Origin: Desulfuromonadales bacterium
Lineage (GTDB): Bacteria; Desulfobacterota; Desulfuromonadia; Desulfuromonadales; BM103
DNA: 64,000 bases
Assembly: GCA_014860225.1 (NCBI GenBank)
Contig: JACZKE010000035.1
Coordinates: 1-64,000 of the forward strand
Direction of reading: 5' to 3'
Program-made: the position numbers and the translations under genes
Part shown: positions 8,516 to 18,316 of the stretch, piece after piece
How the letters are laid out: each line of letters opens with the position of its first letter
Position numbering within the stretch: the stretch's first letter is position 1
The notes under the pieces: model-generated
Told to the model about the DNA's origin: nothing
Databases searched by the model: none
What the model saw: the letters and a program-made list of their open reading frames with translations, nothing else

Positions 8516-8822
8516 AAATCAAGCGATAAGCATTTAACGCAAAGTCGCCAAGGTTAAGTGGAAGGGAGCAAAGGCAAAGGTTAATTTTTTGGTTCTATAA
8601 CCCAAAAGAAGGTTTAACGCGGAGACGCAGGGGACGCAGAGTAAAAAAAATATTTCGAGGGCAAATTGACGGACACATTAGTCTCTCTTCTCAGCGCCTC
8701 CGCGACTCTGCGTTAATTATTGGACTGACCTTTGTTTGGGTTATAGCTCCGAATTTTTTTAGTGTTTCCCATTGCGCCTTGAGTGAGCAAAGCGAACGGG
8801 CGTTAAATGAGTTTAAAGTCTT
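8516..8822. repeat. Intergenic palindromic repeat between thiED and thiC
   Basis: The core at about 8590-8745 has terminal inverted repeats: left CTATAACCCAAAAGAAGG, right (as its reverse complement) CTATAACCCAAACAAAGG. Inside are AACGCGGAGACGCAG and the opposed GCGCCTCCGCGACTCTGCG, related to the composite repeat around the pur genes. A shared end (TTTGGGTTATAG) recurs at about 34010. The segment near 8779-8803 (CTTGAGTGAGC...GAACGGGCGTT) recurs inverted at about 18126-18153. No gene was found in it. Confidence 0.75.
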
Positions 8823-8853
8823 TTGACATGAAACTTTTTTTGGGATCAACAAT
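8823..8853 (+). promoter_or_regulatory. Probable sigma-70 promoter of thiC
   Basis: A perfect -35 TTGACA (8823-8828) is followed after 19 bases by AACAAT (8848-8853), a fair -10. Transcription would start only about 15 bases before the thiC start codon, leaving no room for a riboswitch in that transcript. The long spacer makes this a moderate call. Confidence 0.4.
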
Positions 8854-8874
8854 GTACACAACCAACGAGGACAC

Positions 8875-10194
8875 ATGAAGAAACAAAATATACTGACCCA
8901 GCTTGAGCTCGCCCGCCAGGGCATCGTCACCGACAAAATGAAGCAGGCCGCAGCGACAGAAAACATCGATCCGGAAATCCTGCGCCAGCGTATCGCCGAA
9001 GGCACAGCGATCATCTGCCACAACAACAGGCACACAAACGGCATCCCCCTCGCTGTGGGCAAGGGCCTTCGCACCAAGGTCAACGCCAACATCGGTACCA
9101 GCAAAGACGACACCAGCATCGACAAGGAGCTGGAGAAAGCCCGCGTGGCAGTCGCCGCTGGTGCTGATGCCATAATGGACCTCTCTACCGGCGGACCGAT
9201 CGATGAAATCCGCGCGGCAATCATCCGCGAGACCACTGCCTGCATCGGCTCGGTGCCGCTCTACCAGGCGGCGGTCGATACGGTGACCCGCAAAGGCAAG
9301 GCAATGGTCGACATGACCGCCGACGAGATCTTCGACGGAATCGTCAAGCATCTGGATGACGGCGTCGACTTCATCACGGTGCATTGCGGTGTCACCAGGG
9401 CGACGGTCGAGCGCATGGACAACGAGGGCCGTATCATGGAGGTCGTCTCCCGCGGCGGTTCCTTCACCGTCGAGTGGATGCACCACAACAACGCCGAGAA
9501 CCCGTTGTTTGAGCAATTCGACCGGCTGCTGGAGATCGTCAAGCCCTACGATGCCACCCTCTCCCTCGGTGACGGCTTCCGCCCCGGCTGCCTGGCCGAC
9601 GCCAGCGACCGCGCCCAGATTCAGGAATTGATCCTGCTCGGCGAATTGACCCAGCGCGCCTGGAAGGCCGGTATCCAGGTGATGATCGAAGGGCCTGGCC
9701 ATGTGCCGCTCAACCAGATCGAGATGAACATCCACCTGCAGAAGCGCCTCTGTCACGGCGCGCCCTTCTACGTGCTCGGCCCGCTGGTCACCGACATCGC
9801 CCCCGGCTACGACCACATCACCTGCGCTATCGGTGGCACTCTGGCCGCAGCTGCCGGCGCCGACTTCCTCTGCTACGTCACCGCCAGTGAGCACCTGCGG
9901 CTGCCAACCGTGGAGGACGTCCACGAAGGCGTCATCGCCTGCCGTATCGCCGCCCACGCAGGGGACATCGTCAAAGGGATTCCCGGCGCCATGGAGAAGG
10001 ACATCGCCATGGCACACTGTCGCAAAAAACTTGACTGGGAAGGTCAGTTCGCCCTGGCCCTCGACCCGGAAAAAGCCCGCCGTCTACGCGCCGAGTCCGG
10101 CGTCGACGAAGAGCACGGCGCATGCACCATGTGCGGCGAGTTCTGTGCGTACAAGGTCATGAATCAGAGGAAGGCGAGCAGCCCGGTGAAGTGA
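8875..10194 (+). CDS. thiC: Phosphomethylpyrimidine synthase ThiC
   Basis: 439 residues, the short form found in anaerobes (the E. coli type is over 600). This radical-SAM-like enzyme converts aminoimidazole ribotide to HMP-P. Motifs: ADAIMDLSTGG (around residue 100), VTRKGKAM, FITVHCGV, VSRGGSFTVEWM, LSLGDGFRPGC, VMIEGPGHVPLNQI, and the C-terminal cluster cysteines in CTMCGEFC (about 420-427). As read here the last spacing is CX2CX3C. The ATG has CGAGGA upstream. It may share the thiED transcript, but it also has a promoter-like site of its own and no riboswitch of its own. A BzaF (5-hydroxybenzimidazole synthase) paralogue is the main alternative; the thiED neighbour favours ThiC. Confidence 0.93.
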   Translation: MKKQNILTQLELARQGIVTDKMKQAAATENIDPEILRQRIAEGTAIICHNNRHTNGIPLAVGKGLRTKVNANIGTSKDDTSIDKELEKARVAVAAGADAIMDLSTGGPIDEIRAAIIRETTACIGSVPLYQAAVDTVTRKGKAMVDMTADEIFDGIVKHLDDGVDFITVHCGVTRATVERMDNEGRIMEVVSRGGSFTVEWMHHNNAENPLFEQFDRLLEIVKPYDATLSLGDGFRPGCLADASDRAQIQELILLGELTQRAWKAGIQVMIEGPGHVPLNQIEMNIHLQKRLCHGAPFYVLGPLVTDIAPGYDHITCAIGGTLAAAAGADFLCYVTASEHLRLPTVEDVHEGVIACRIAAHAGDIVKGIPGAMEKDIAMAHCRKKLDWEGQFALALDPEKARRLRAESGVDEEHGACTMCGEFCAYKVMNQRKASSPVK

Positions 10195-10249
10195 GGAGTG
10201 TAGGACACGTCAAGGGGGCTTAATGTTAAGTCCCCAGTTCTGATACAGA

Positions 10250-10290
10250 CGAGGGGGACACTTCGATTGAATTGTCCCCCTCGCTTTTTA
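10250..10290 (+). terminator. Terminator after thiC
   Basis: An 11 bp perfect stem, CGAGGGGGACA (10250-10260) with TGTCCCCCTCG (10273-10283), a 12-base loop and CTTTTT following. It ends the thi transcript; speA converges from the other side. Confidence 0.88.
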
Positions 10291-10349
10291 ACCAGAATTT
10301 TTCATGCCTCATGCCTCAAGGCTCAAGCCTTACTCCTCATTTCACCAAC

Positions 10350-12257
10350 CTATTCCCCCAGGTACGTATAAGACAGCAGCATCTTATCCAGCAACTCAAT
10401 AAAATGACTGGTCTCCTCGAAAGTGACCTTGCGCGAGGCGACGTTCTTCTCAAGGGAGTCGCGGACGTGCTTGAGGATTTCCGGTCCCTTGTACTGCACA
10501 TACTTGAGACTCTCCCAGGTCGCATCACCATGGATGACCGTATCAATCTTGTAATTGGTCTTCTTGTTGAAGGTGATGTGCACCGCGTTGGTGTCGCCGA
10601 ACAGGTTGTGCATGTCACCGAGGATCTCCTGATAGGCGCCGATCATGAAGAAGCCGATGTAATAATCCTCGCCACTCTGCACCTTGTGCAGCGGCAGGTA
10701 CTTGGTCCGGCCATTCTCACCGACGAAGCTGTTCACAGCACCATCGGAGTCGCAGGTGATGTCAGCGATGGTTGCCATGACGTCGGGTTTCTGGCTGAGA
10801 CGCTGCAGCGGCATGATCGGAAACAACTGGTCGATCGCCCAGGAATCGGGCACCGACTGAAAGAGTGAAAAATTTGCAAAGTAGGTCTGGCGCAGGTTCA
10901 GCTGGAAATTCTGCAGCTCATCCGGGACCGGTCGCATACGCTCGACAATGCCGTTAATCCTGATAAAAATCTTGTTGCACAACCATTCGGCCAGCGCCCG
11001 ATCGTGCAGTTTCAGGTAACCGAGGTTGAAGAGACTGTCGGCTTCCTGAATCAGCTGCAAGGTGTCGTGATAATCCTCACGCAGGGAGTGCCGATCAAGA
11101 CTCTTGTAGATGTCGTGCAACTTCCTGACCGTCGGGGAAAGTTTTTCTGCGTCCTCGAGAACGTCATCGTAGTCGGGCAGGGCATTCTGGGTGTTGGTGT
11201 TCAGTATATTGGTAATCAGCACCGAGTAATGGGCGGCGATGGCCCGCCCCGATTCAGAGATGATGTTCGGACATGGTACGCCGGCCTCCGTACAGATGTT
11301 TTTCACCTGGTAGATGACATCATTGGCGTACTCTTCGACAGAATAGTTGACGCTGGAAAAGTAGCTCGACTTTGAGCCGTCGTAATCAACCCCCATGCCA
11401 CCGCCTATGTCGAGGTACTCGAGATCGACCCCCATCTTGCGCATCTCGGCATAGATGCGGCTGCCCTCAATCAGGGCGTTTTTGATCTTGTCGATCTTGG
11501 TAATCTGACTGCCGATATGAAAATGCAGCAGCTTCACATGGCTGAGCAGATTATGTTTTTTAAGCACATCAATGGCAGCGAGCAGTTCGGAAATCTTCAA
11601 ACCGAATTTAGCATCACTGCCTCCGGAGGTCGCCCACTTGCCCGTGCCTTTCGAAGAGAGCTTGACGCGAATACCGAGCTTGGGCACGATGCCGAGCTTT
11701 TCCGACAGGGCAATGATCTTCTCCAGTTCGAAGAGTTTCTCGACAACGATGGTGATATCGTAACCGATGCGGTTGGCGTAGAGGATGGTTTCGATGAAAT
11801 CATTATCCTTGTAACCGTTGCAGATAATCTGCAGGTCTTTACCAGTCGCAAACGAGATCGCCGCCACCAGCTCGGGCTTGGAGCCGACCTCAAGACCGAT
11901 CTTGTGCTTCTTGCCGAATTCGGTGATCGCCTGAACGACCTGGCGCTGCTGGTTGACCTTGATCGGGAAGAAGGTCTGATAACCGGCCGGATAGTCGTAC
12001 TCTTCAATAGCGTTTTTGAAGGCGCGGTTGATCGCCGAAATGCGCCCCTGCAATACGTCCATGAAACGCAACAGGATCGGCGGTTTTATTTTGCGCTTGA
12101 TCAAATCTTCGACCAGGGTCCGCAGATCGATGGCGTACTTCGAATTCGGCGAAGGATGAACACAGACATGCCCCTTGCGATTGATGGAAAAGAACCCGTC
12201 GCCCCAGTTGTCGATGTTGTAGATTTTTTCTGAACTTTTGACTGACCAACGTTCCAT
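10350..12257 (-). CDS. speA: Biosynthetic arginine decarboxylase SpeA
   Basis: 635 residues, typical of the large PLP-dependent SpeA that decarboxylates arginine to agmatine. Seen: the PLP lysine region FFPIKVNQQRQVVQAI (about residue 97), HFHIGSQITKIDKI, DIGGGMGVDYDGS, ISESGRAIAAHYSVL and, near the C terminus, FMIGAYQEILGDMHNLFGD. The ATG (start MERWSVKSSEKIY) has only a weak AAAGG-like site. It is the last gene of a minus-strand group with carboxy(nor)spermidine synthase and nspC. Agmatine-to-putrescine enzymes are not in this window. Confidence 0.96.
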   Translation of the reverse strand: MERWSVKSSEKIYNIDNWGDGFFSINRKGHVCVHPSPNSKYAIDLRTLVEDLIKRKIKPPILLRFMDVLQGRISAINRAFKNAIEEYDYPAGYQTFFPIKVNQQRQVVQAITEFGKKHKIGLEVGSKPELVAAISFATGKDLQIICNGYKDNDFIETILYANRIGYDITIVVEKLFELEKIIALSEKLGIVPKLGIRVKLSSKGTGKWATSGGSDAKFGLKISELLAAIDVLKKHNLLSHVKLLHFHIGSQITKIDKIKNALIEGSRIYAEMRKMGVDLEYLDIGGGMGVDYDGSKSSYFSSVNYSVEEYANDVIYQVKNICTEAGVPCPNIISESGRAIAAHYSVLITNILNTNTQNALPDYDDVLEDAEKLSPTVRKLHDIYKSLDRHSLREDYHDTLQLIQEADSLFNLGYLKLHDRALAEWLCNKIFIRINGIVERMRPVPDELQNFQLNLRQTYFANFSLFQSVPDSWAIDQLFPIMPLQRLSQKPDVMATIADITCDSDGAVNSFVGENGRTKYLPLHKVQSGEDYYIGFFMIGAYQEILGDMHNLFGDTNAVHITFNKKTNYKIDTVIHGDATWESLKYVQYKGPEILKHVRDSLEKNVASRKVTFEETSHFIELLDKMLLSYTYLGE

Positions 12258-12325
12258 AAGGGAAGCCTTTTGTGTTGAATTGTTGATCGCACCTGCGGTG
12301 CTGTTGAATTGATGCCTGCGGCATC

Positions 12326-12600
12326 GTTGAATCGTTGAATCGTTGAATCGTTGAATCGTTGAATCGTTGAATCGTTGAATCGTTGAATCGTTGAAGCGTT
12401 GAAGCGTTGAAGCGATTCAACGGGCAAAACCATTTCAACGCGGTGGCTCAGAGATACTGAAAGGCGAGACAAGGGTTTAACCAAAAAATTCTTGTGTTTC
12501 TCTCCGCGTCTCAGCGTCTCTGCGTTGAATAGCGCGTTAGTGGTTTTATCCCGTTCATCCCTTTTATCCCTGTAAGCAACGGGTGCAGCCCAATCAACCG
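12326..12600. repeat. Composite repeat with (GTTGAATC)8(GTTGAAGC)3 array, copy 3
   Basis: Eight GTTGAATC units (12326-12389) and three GTTGAAGC variants (12390-12413), then the inverted GATTCAAC, then the same ~190 bp palindromic unit and tail as at 3933-4190. It fills the 346 bp gap between nspC and speA. The rest of the gap (12258-12325) shows only short inverted fragments such as GATGCCTGCGGCATC. Confidence 0.92.
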
Positions 12601-12603
12601 TTT

Positions 12604-13758
<1,155 letters not shown>

Positions 13759-13776
13759 ATCGTTAAACCTTATTTA

Positions 13777-13877
13777 TTCAACGCGGAGGCGCTGAGACAC
13801 TGACAGGATTTAAAGCATAAAAGCCTTTATTTTGTGATTTTTAGTGCTTCTCGGCGTCTCTGCGCCTCCGCGTTGAA
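13777..13877. repeat. Short palindromic repeat between the two carboxyspermidine genes
   Basis: A 16 bp perfect inverted repeat, TTCAACGCGGAGGCGC (13777-13792) against GCGCCTCCGCGTTGAA (13862-13877), extended inward by GAGAC/GTCTC. It is the minimal core of the composite repeat, without octamers or tail, and nearly fills the 127 bp gap. Confidence 0.88.
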
Positions 13878-13885
13878 GCCCTTCT

Positions 13886-15082
13886 TTACAGTTCAGGCCA
13901 CTCGCCTTCAACCACCACATGCGGCAGACCCATCGGCCCGAGCTCGGCGAGGAACGGTTGCGGGTCGAACTGTTCCATGTTCCAGACCCCCGGCTTGTAC
14001 CATTGGCCGGTCAGCATCATGATGCCGCCGACCACCGCCGGAACGCCGGTGGTGTAGCTGATGGCCTGGGAGTTGACTTCTTTGTAGCACTTTTCATGAT
14101 CGCAGATGTTGTAGATATAAACCTGCTTGCGCTTACCGGCCTTGAGGCCACGGGCAATAACGCCGATACAGGTGCGCCCCTTGGTCAAGGGGCCGAGCGA
14201 TGCCGGATCAGGCAGAACCGCCTTGAGAAACTGCAGCGGCACGATCTTCTGGCCGTTGTATTCAACTTCATCGATACGCGTCATGCCGACATTCTGCAGT
14301 ACTTCAAGATGCTTGAGATAGTTATCGGAAAAGGTCATCCAGAACTGGGCTTTCCTGATAGTCGGGATGTGTTTGACGATTGATTCCATCTCCTCGTGGT
14401 AGAGACGGAAGATATTCATCGACCCGATACCCTCGGGAAAGTCGAAGACACGTTTGGTTGAAAGCGGTGCGGTCTCGACCCACTGGCCGTTCTCCCAGTG
14501 CCGGCAAGTTGCGGTCACCTCGCGGATATTGATCTCCGGGTTGAAGTTGGTGGCAAACGGCTGGCCGTGGCTGCCGGCGTTGGCGTCGATGATATCGAGC
14601 TCGTGGACCTCGTCGAGGTAACTCTTCGCTGCCAGGGCGGTGTAGACATTGGTCACCCCCGGATCGAAACCGCTGCCGAGCAAGGCCATGATGCCTTTCT
14701 CCCTGAAGCGCTCATCGTAGGCCCACTGCCAGCTGTACTCGAAATGTGCGGTGTCGAGCGGCTCATAGTTGGCTGTATCGAGATAGTCGACTCCGGTCTC
14801 GAGGCAGGCGTCCATGATGGTCAAGTCCTGGTAAGGCAAGGCCACGTTAATCACCAGCCTGGGCTTCTCCTGACGGATCAGGGCAACCAGTTCAGGAACG
14901 TTGTCTGCATCGACGCGGGCCGTTTTAATATCAAAGTCCCTAATTTCAGCAGCAATCGCATCACATTTGGATTTTGTGCGCGAAGCCAGGGTAATCGCGG
15001 AAAAGATGTCCTTGCGCTGAGCACATTTGTGGACTACAACCCGGCTGACGCCGCCGGCACCGATGATCAGTACTTTACTCAT
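13886..15082 (-). CDS. Carboxy(nor)spermidine synthase (saccharopine dehydrogenase family)
   Basis: 398 residues. The N-terminal NAD(P) motif IIGAGGVSRVVVHKC (residues 5-19) is followed by ASRTKSKC, PRLVINVALPYQDL and LLGSGFDPGVTNVY, matching Lys1-like dehydrogenases. Next to nspC this is the carboxyspermidine (or carboxynorspermidine) dehydrogenase, which reductively condenses putrescine or diaminopropane with aspartate semialdehyde. ATG preceded by AAGGAGC. First gene of the polyamine group on the minus strand. Which polyamine is made cannot be read from sequence. Confidence 0.93.
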   Translation of the reverse strand: MSKVLIIGAGGVSRVVVHKCAQRKDIFSAITLASRTKSKCDAIAAEIRDFDIKTARVDADNVPELVALIRQEKPRLVINVALPYQDLTIMDACLETGVDYLDTANYEPLDTAHFEYSWQWAYDERFREKGIMALLGSGFDPGVTNVYTALAAKSYLDEVHELDIIDANAGSHGQPFATNFNPEINIREVTATCRHWENGQWVETAPLSTKRVFDFPEGIGSMNIFRLYHEEMESIVKHIPTIRKAQFWMTFSDNYLKHLEVLQNVGMTRIDEVEYNGQKIVPLQFLKAVLPDPASLGPLTKGRTCIGVIARGLKAGKRKQVYIYNICDHEKCYKEVNSQAISYTTGVPAVVGGIMMLTGQWYKPGVWNMEQFDPQPFLAELGPMGLPHVVVEGEWPEL

Positions 15083-15207
15083 GGCAAAGCTCCTTCGTAA
15101 TCAGTCTGTCAGAACCCGCTAGCACGGGATTAAACAATTGATCGGGTTCTTTTCTCCCCAACCCGCTACCGTTGTCAACGGAAAAACGGTTTTGTGCCTG
15201 CGGCATC

Positions 15208-15460
15208 GTTGAAGCGTTGAAGCGTTGAATTGGTTTAAACGATTCAACAGTTCAACGGGCGAAGCCCAATCAACGGGCAAAACCATTTCAACGCGGAGAA
15301 TCAGAGATACTGAAAGTCGAGACAAGGGTTTAACCAAAAAATCTTGTATTTCTCTCCGCGTCTCTGTGTCTCTGCGTTGAATAGCGAGTTAGTGGTTTTA
15401 TCCCGTTCATCCCTTTTATCCCTGTAAGCAACGGGCGAAGCCCAATCAACGATTCAACAG
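15208..15460. repeat. Composite repeat, copy 4
   Basis: Two GTTGAAGC units and one GTTGAATT, then the palindromic unit (CAAAACCATTTCAACGCGG through CTCTGCGTTGAATAGCG) and the tail CCTGTAAGCAACGGGCG...CAATCAACGATTCAACAG. It occupies most of the 495 bp divergent gap between the polyamine genes and the ChaN lipoprotein gene. Confidence 0.9.
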
Positions 15461-15497
15461 ACTATCACCAGTCGCCCTGATTTCAAATCGTTTTCCC

Positions 15498-15527
15498 TTG
15501 AGAAGGCGCTTTGAGGTATGGTCTAAT
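15498..15527 (+). promoter_or_regulatory. Possible sigma-70 promoter of the ChaN lipoprotein gene
   Basis: TTGAGA (15498-15503), an 18-base spacer and TCTAAT (15522-15527), about 50 bases before the start codon at 15578. It lies just outside the repeat. Confidence 0.4.
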
Positions 15528-15577
15528 TGTCTACCTGCAAGGAACTCTTAAGCAATTATATTTGACGGAACAGGACT

Positions 15578-16837
15578 ATGGTAAAACAAATTCGCGCTGC
15601 ACTCACATGCACCTGTTGTTTGGTGTTCCTTACCCTGGCGGCCTGTACTATGAGTCAACAACCGATGATCGGCAACCCGGAGACCCCCTATCCGCCAACA
15701 GAAAAACCTGCTGTCGGCGATATCTATCATCTGCCCACCGGCGTCAAGGTTACCGCAGACCAGATGAATGCAGCCATAACGGATGCACGAATCGTCTATG
15801 TTGGCGAGACCCATGACAACCCCGCCGCGCACCGTCTGCAGCTGCAGATACTCAAAGCAATGGCAGAGCGTTATCCGGAGCAGTTAAGCCTTGGCATGGA
15901 GATGTTCAACACCAGCCAGCAGGATGCACTCGATCAATGGTCCAGAGGTGAACTGAGCGAAAAGGAATTCTTGAAAAAATCCGGATGGTATGACAACTGG
16001 CGTATGGACTATACCTATTACCGTGACATCCTCAACTACGCCCGGGAGCATCAGATCCCTCTCATCGGCCTGAACGCGACTCGCGAGATGGTCGAGGCCG
16101 TCGGCAAGAGTACGCTGCCTGAACTGGATGAAGAGATTCGCAGTCAACTTCCTGAATTTGACCTGGAGGACCCTTACCAGCTCGCCGTGACCAGGGCCAT
16201 TTATGCAGGGCACCTCCAGAGCGACAAAATGCTTGATGGCTTTTTACGCATCCAGACCCTCTGGGACGAGACCATGGCGGAGAATATCGTACGAACCCTG
16301 GCAGACAGACCTGAGCATCGCATGCTTGTAATGGCCGGCGGCAACCACATCAGAAACGGCTTCGGCATACCCCGGCGCGTCTATCGCCGGCTGCCGACAT
16401 CCTATGTGATGGTTGGCAGCCGTGAGCTGGTCGTCCCCGAGGAGAAGCAGGGCCAGATGATGGATGTCGACCCGCCGCACTTGCCGATGCCTCCCTATGA
16501 CTACCTGGCATACACGGAATATGAGAGTTTGCCCGGCGAGCGTGTCAAACTCGGCGTGAGCATGCATGAAGAGAATGGCAAAGTGGTCGTCGAAGCGGTT
16601 GTGCCGAATTCGACAGCAGACGAGGCTGGAGTCCTCGCCGGGGATGTCATTACCGCCCTGGACGATGTTTTGATCGATGACAGCTTTGATCTGATTTACG
16701 AAGTGAGCCAGCGCGCCACTGGAGATCAGGCAACCCTGGCTGTAGAGCGAGACGGCGAACAACTTCAACTTGAGGTGATGTTCACCCCTCTGCCGAAGAC
16801 AGACACTCATGGCACGGGCGGTGGTCACAAAAAGTAA
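15578..16837 (+). CDS. ChaN-family lipoprotein with C-terminal PDZ domain
   Basis: 419 residues. The signal peptide ends in a lipobox TLAAC (Cys23), so the mature protein should be lipid-anchored. Residues about 60-290 match the ChaN (Cofac_haem_bdg, TIKI superfamily) fold: RIVYVGETHDNPAAH, LGMEMFNTSQQ, GLNATREMVEAV and VMAGGNHIRNGFGIP. ChaN proteins bind haem and have been linked to iron uptake. Residues about 325-405 form a PDZ-like domain (VVEAVVPNSTADEAGVLAGDVI). The protein could handle haem or act as a TIKI-type hydrolase on a peptide partner; this cannot be settled here. Single-gene unit ending in a shared terminator with fba. Confidence 0.88.
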   Translation: MVKQIRAALTCTCCLVFLTLAACTMSQQPMIGNPETPYPPTEKPAVGDIYHLPTGVKVTADQMNAAITDARIVYVGETHDNPAAHRLQLQILKAMAERYPEQLSLGMEMFNTSQQDALDQWSRGELSEKEFLKKSGWYDNWRMDYTYYRDILNYAREHQIPLIGLNATREMVEAVGKSTLPELDEEIRSQLPEFDLEDPYQLAVTRAIYAGHLQSDKMLDGFLRIQTLWDETMAENIVRTLADRPEHRMLVMAGGNHIRNGFGIPRRVYRRLPTSYVMVGSRELVVPEEKQGQMMDVDPPHLPMPPYDYLAYTEYESLPGERVKLGVSMHEENGKVVVEAVVPNSTADEAGVLAGDVITALDDVLIDDSFDLIYEVSQRATGDQATLAVERDGEQLQLEVMFTPLPKTDTHGTGGGHKK

Positions 16838-16874
16838 AGATCCATTCGGTATTAGAGCCCACACCGTCAATCCA

Positions 16875-16917
16875 AAAAAAAAGCACCTCTCACTGAATCG
16901 CGAGCGGTGCTTTTTTG
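16875..16917. terminator. Bidirectional terminator between ChaN gene and fba
   Basis: AAAAAAGCACC (up to 16887) pairs with GGTGCTTTTTT (16906-16916), with an 18-base loop region. A-run on one side and T-run on the other let it stop both converging transcripts. Confidence 0.9.
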
Positions 16918-16967
16918 TCATTATTTATTTTTTTAGCGCCGGACGGCTCGCGTCACGCAAATTTTCT

Positions 16968-17948
16968 TTAAACCTTCCCGGCACTCCCCAGAACGGCTTT
17001 ATTCTTATGATTGAGCAGCTTGATCAGTTCTTTGCGTGCCGCACCAAGATATTTGCGGGGATCGAACTCGCCGGGATTTTTGGCCAGGTACTCGCGTATT
17101 TTGGCGGTGACGACGAGCCGACCGTCGGAGTCGATGTTGATTTTACAGACGGCGCTCTTGGCAGCCCGGCGCAACTGCTCCTCGGACACTCCGACGGCGC
17201 CTTCCATCTTGCCACCGTACTGGTTGATCAGGTCCACATAGTCCCGGACTACGCTTGAGGCACCGTGAAGGACAATGGGGAAGCCGGGGATGCGTTTCTC
17301 GACCTCATCAAGGATATCGAAGCGCAGCGGGGGTGCTTCTTCACCTGCTTTCAGCTTGAACTTGAATGCTCCGTGACTGGTGCCGATGGAAATCGCCAGT
17401 GAATCAACGCCGGTCTTCTTGACAAAATCCTCGACCTCTTCGGGTTTGGTGTAGGTCGACTTTTCGGCCTGAACCTCATCCTCAATACCGGCCAACACGC
17501 CGAGTTCGCCCTCTACGCTGACGTCAAACTGATGAGCGTATTCAACGACTTTTTTGGTCAGGGCGACGTTTTCATCATAAGGGAGGTGTGAACCATCGAT
17601 CATCACGGAGGAAAAACCATTATCAACACAGGACTTGCATAGCTCGAAGGAATCACCATGGTCGAGGTGGAGGCAGATAGGCAGATCCACACCAAGTTCC
17701 CTGGCCATCTTGACCGCCCCCATCGCCATGTAGCGCAGCATGGTCGCGTTGGCGTATTCACGCGCGCCTTTGCTGACCTGAACAATAACCGGCGAACGAC
17801 TCTCTACGCAGGCAGTAACAATGGCCTGAAGTTGCTCAAGATTGTTAAAATTGTAAGCGGGAATGGCATAACCTCCGGCCATCGCTTTGGCGAACATGTC
17901 ACGGGTGTTGACCAACCCGAGTTCAGAATAATGTACCGTGTCGCTCAT
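16968..17948 (-). CDS. fba: Class II fructose-bisphosphate aldolase
   Basis: 326 residues. A zinc-dependent aldolase that cleaves or forms fructose 1,6-bisphosphate. Motifs: PAYNFNNLEQLQAI, CLHLDHGDS (catalytic Asp and zinc His, about residues 93-101), VMIDGSHLP, SVEGELG, SIGTSHGAFK and VLHGASSV. The ATG is preceded by AAGGAGG. It is divergent from gap, so two central glycolytic/gluconeogenic enzymes share a regulatory gap of 368 bp. Confidence 0.96.
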   Translation of the reverse strand: MSDTVHYSELGLVNTRDMFAKAMAGGYAIPAYNFNNLEQLQAIVTACVESRSPVIVQVSKGAREYANATMLRYMAMGAVKMARELGVDLPICLHLDHGDSFELCKSCVDNGFSSVMIDGSHLPYDENVALTKKVVEYAHQFDVSVEGELGVLAGIEDEVQAEKSTYTKPEEVEDFVKKTGVDSLAISIGTSHGAFKFKLKAGEEAPPLRFDILDEVEKRIPGFPIVLHGASSVVRDYVDLINQYGGKMEGAVGVSEEQLRRAAKSAVCKINIDSDGRLVVTAKIREYLAKNPGEFDPRKYLGAARKELIKLLNHKNKAVLGSAGKV

Positions 17949-18316
17949 CAGAAGAAATCCTCCTTTGTGGGTGGTTTAGTCACTCGAACCATAAGCATAC
18001 CTTAATACCAATTCATTTTCGACAAGTCCAGATCAAACGCCTAAAAAAACATGACACTGGTTGCATCTCATACCCCCTTTCGACTAGGATAAAAAACAAT
18101 TTCGTTTCGACCTTCAATCTCAAGATCAACGCCCGTTCGCTGCGCTCACTCAAGACGCAAAGAAAAGCCAGGAAAGAAAAAAGAAAGAAATCCTTTTGAT
18201 TCAACCGAAAAGCCTTTCTTTGCGTCTTTGCGTTGGGCTTTGAGCTTAACCCTTTGCCCTTAACTTTAATCAAGCTATTCAATCTCGAGCTCAAGTGACA
18301 CCGGAAGGGAACCAAC
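17949..18316. repeat. Divergent fba-gap intergenic region with palindromic repeat
   Basis: Within 18120-18240 AGACGCAAAGAAAAGCC (18152-18168) is nearly the reverse complement of AGCCTTTCTTTGCGTCT (18211-18227). This is flanked by CAACGCCCGTTCGCTGCGC, which matches, inverted, a stretch near 8780-8803. It resembles the other 'cgcaaag' style intergenic repeats in this window. No gene was found in this gap; promoters for both genes must lie in it but none is clear. Confidence 0.65.

Noticed and set aside
8803-10017. Long minus-strand frame opposite thiC (404 codons)
   Set aside because: It mirrors the codon bias of thiC on the other strand and resembles no protein; thiC is unambiguous.
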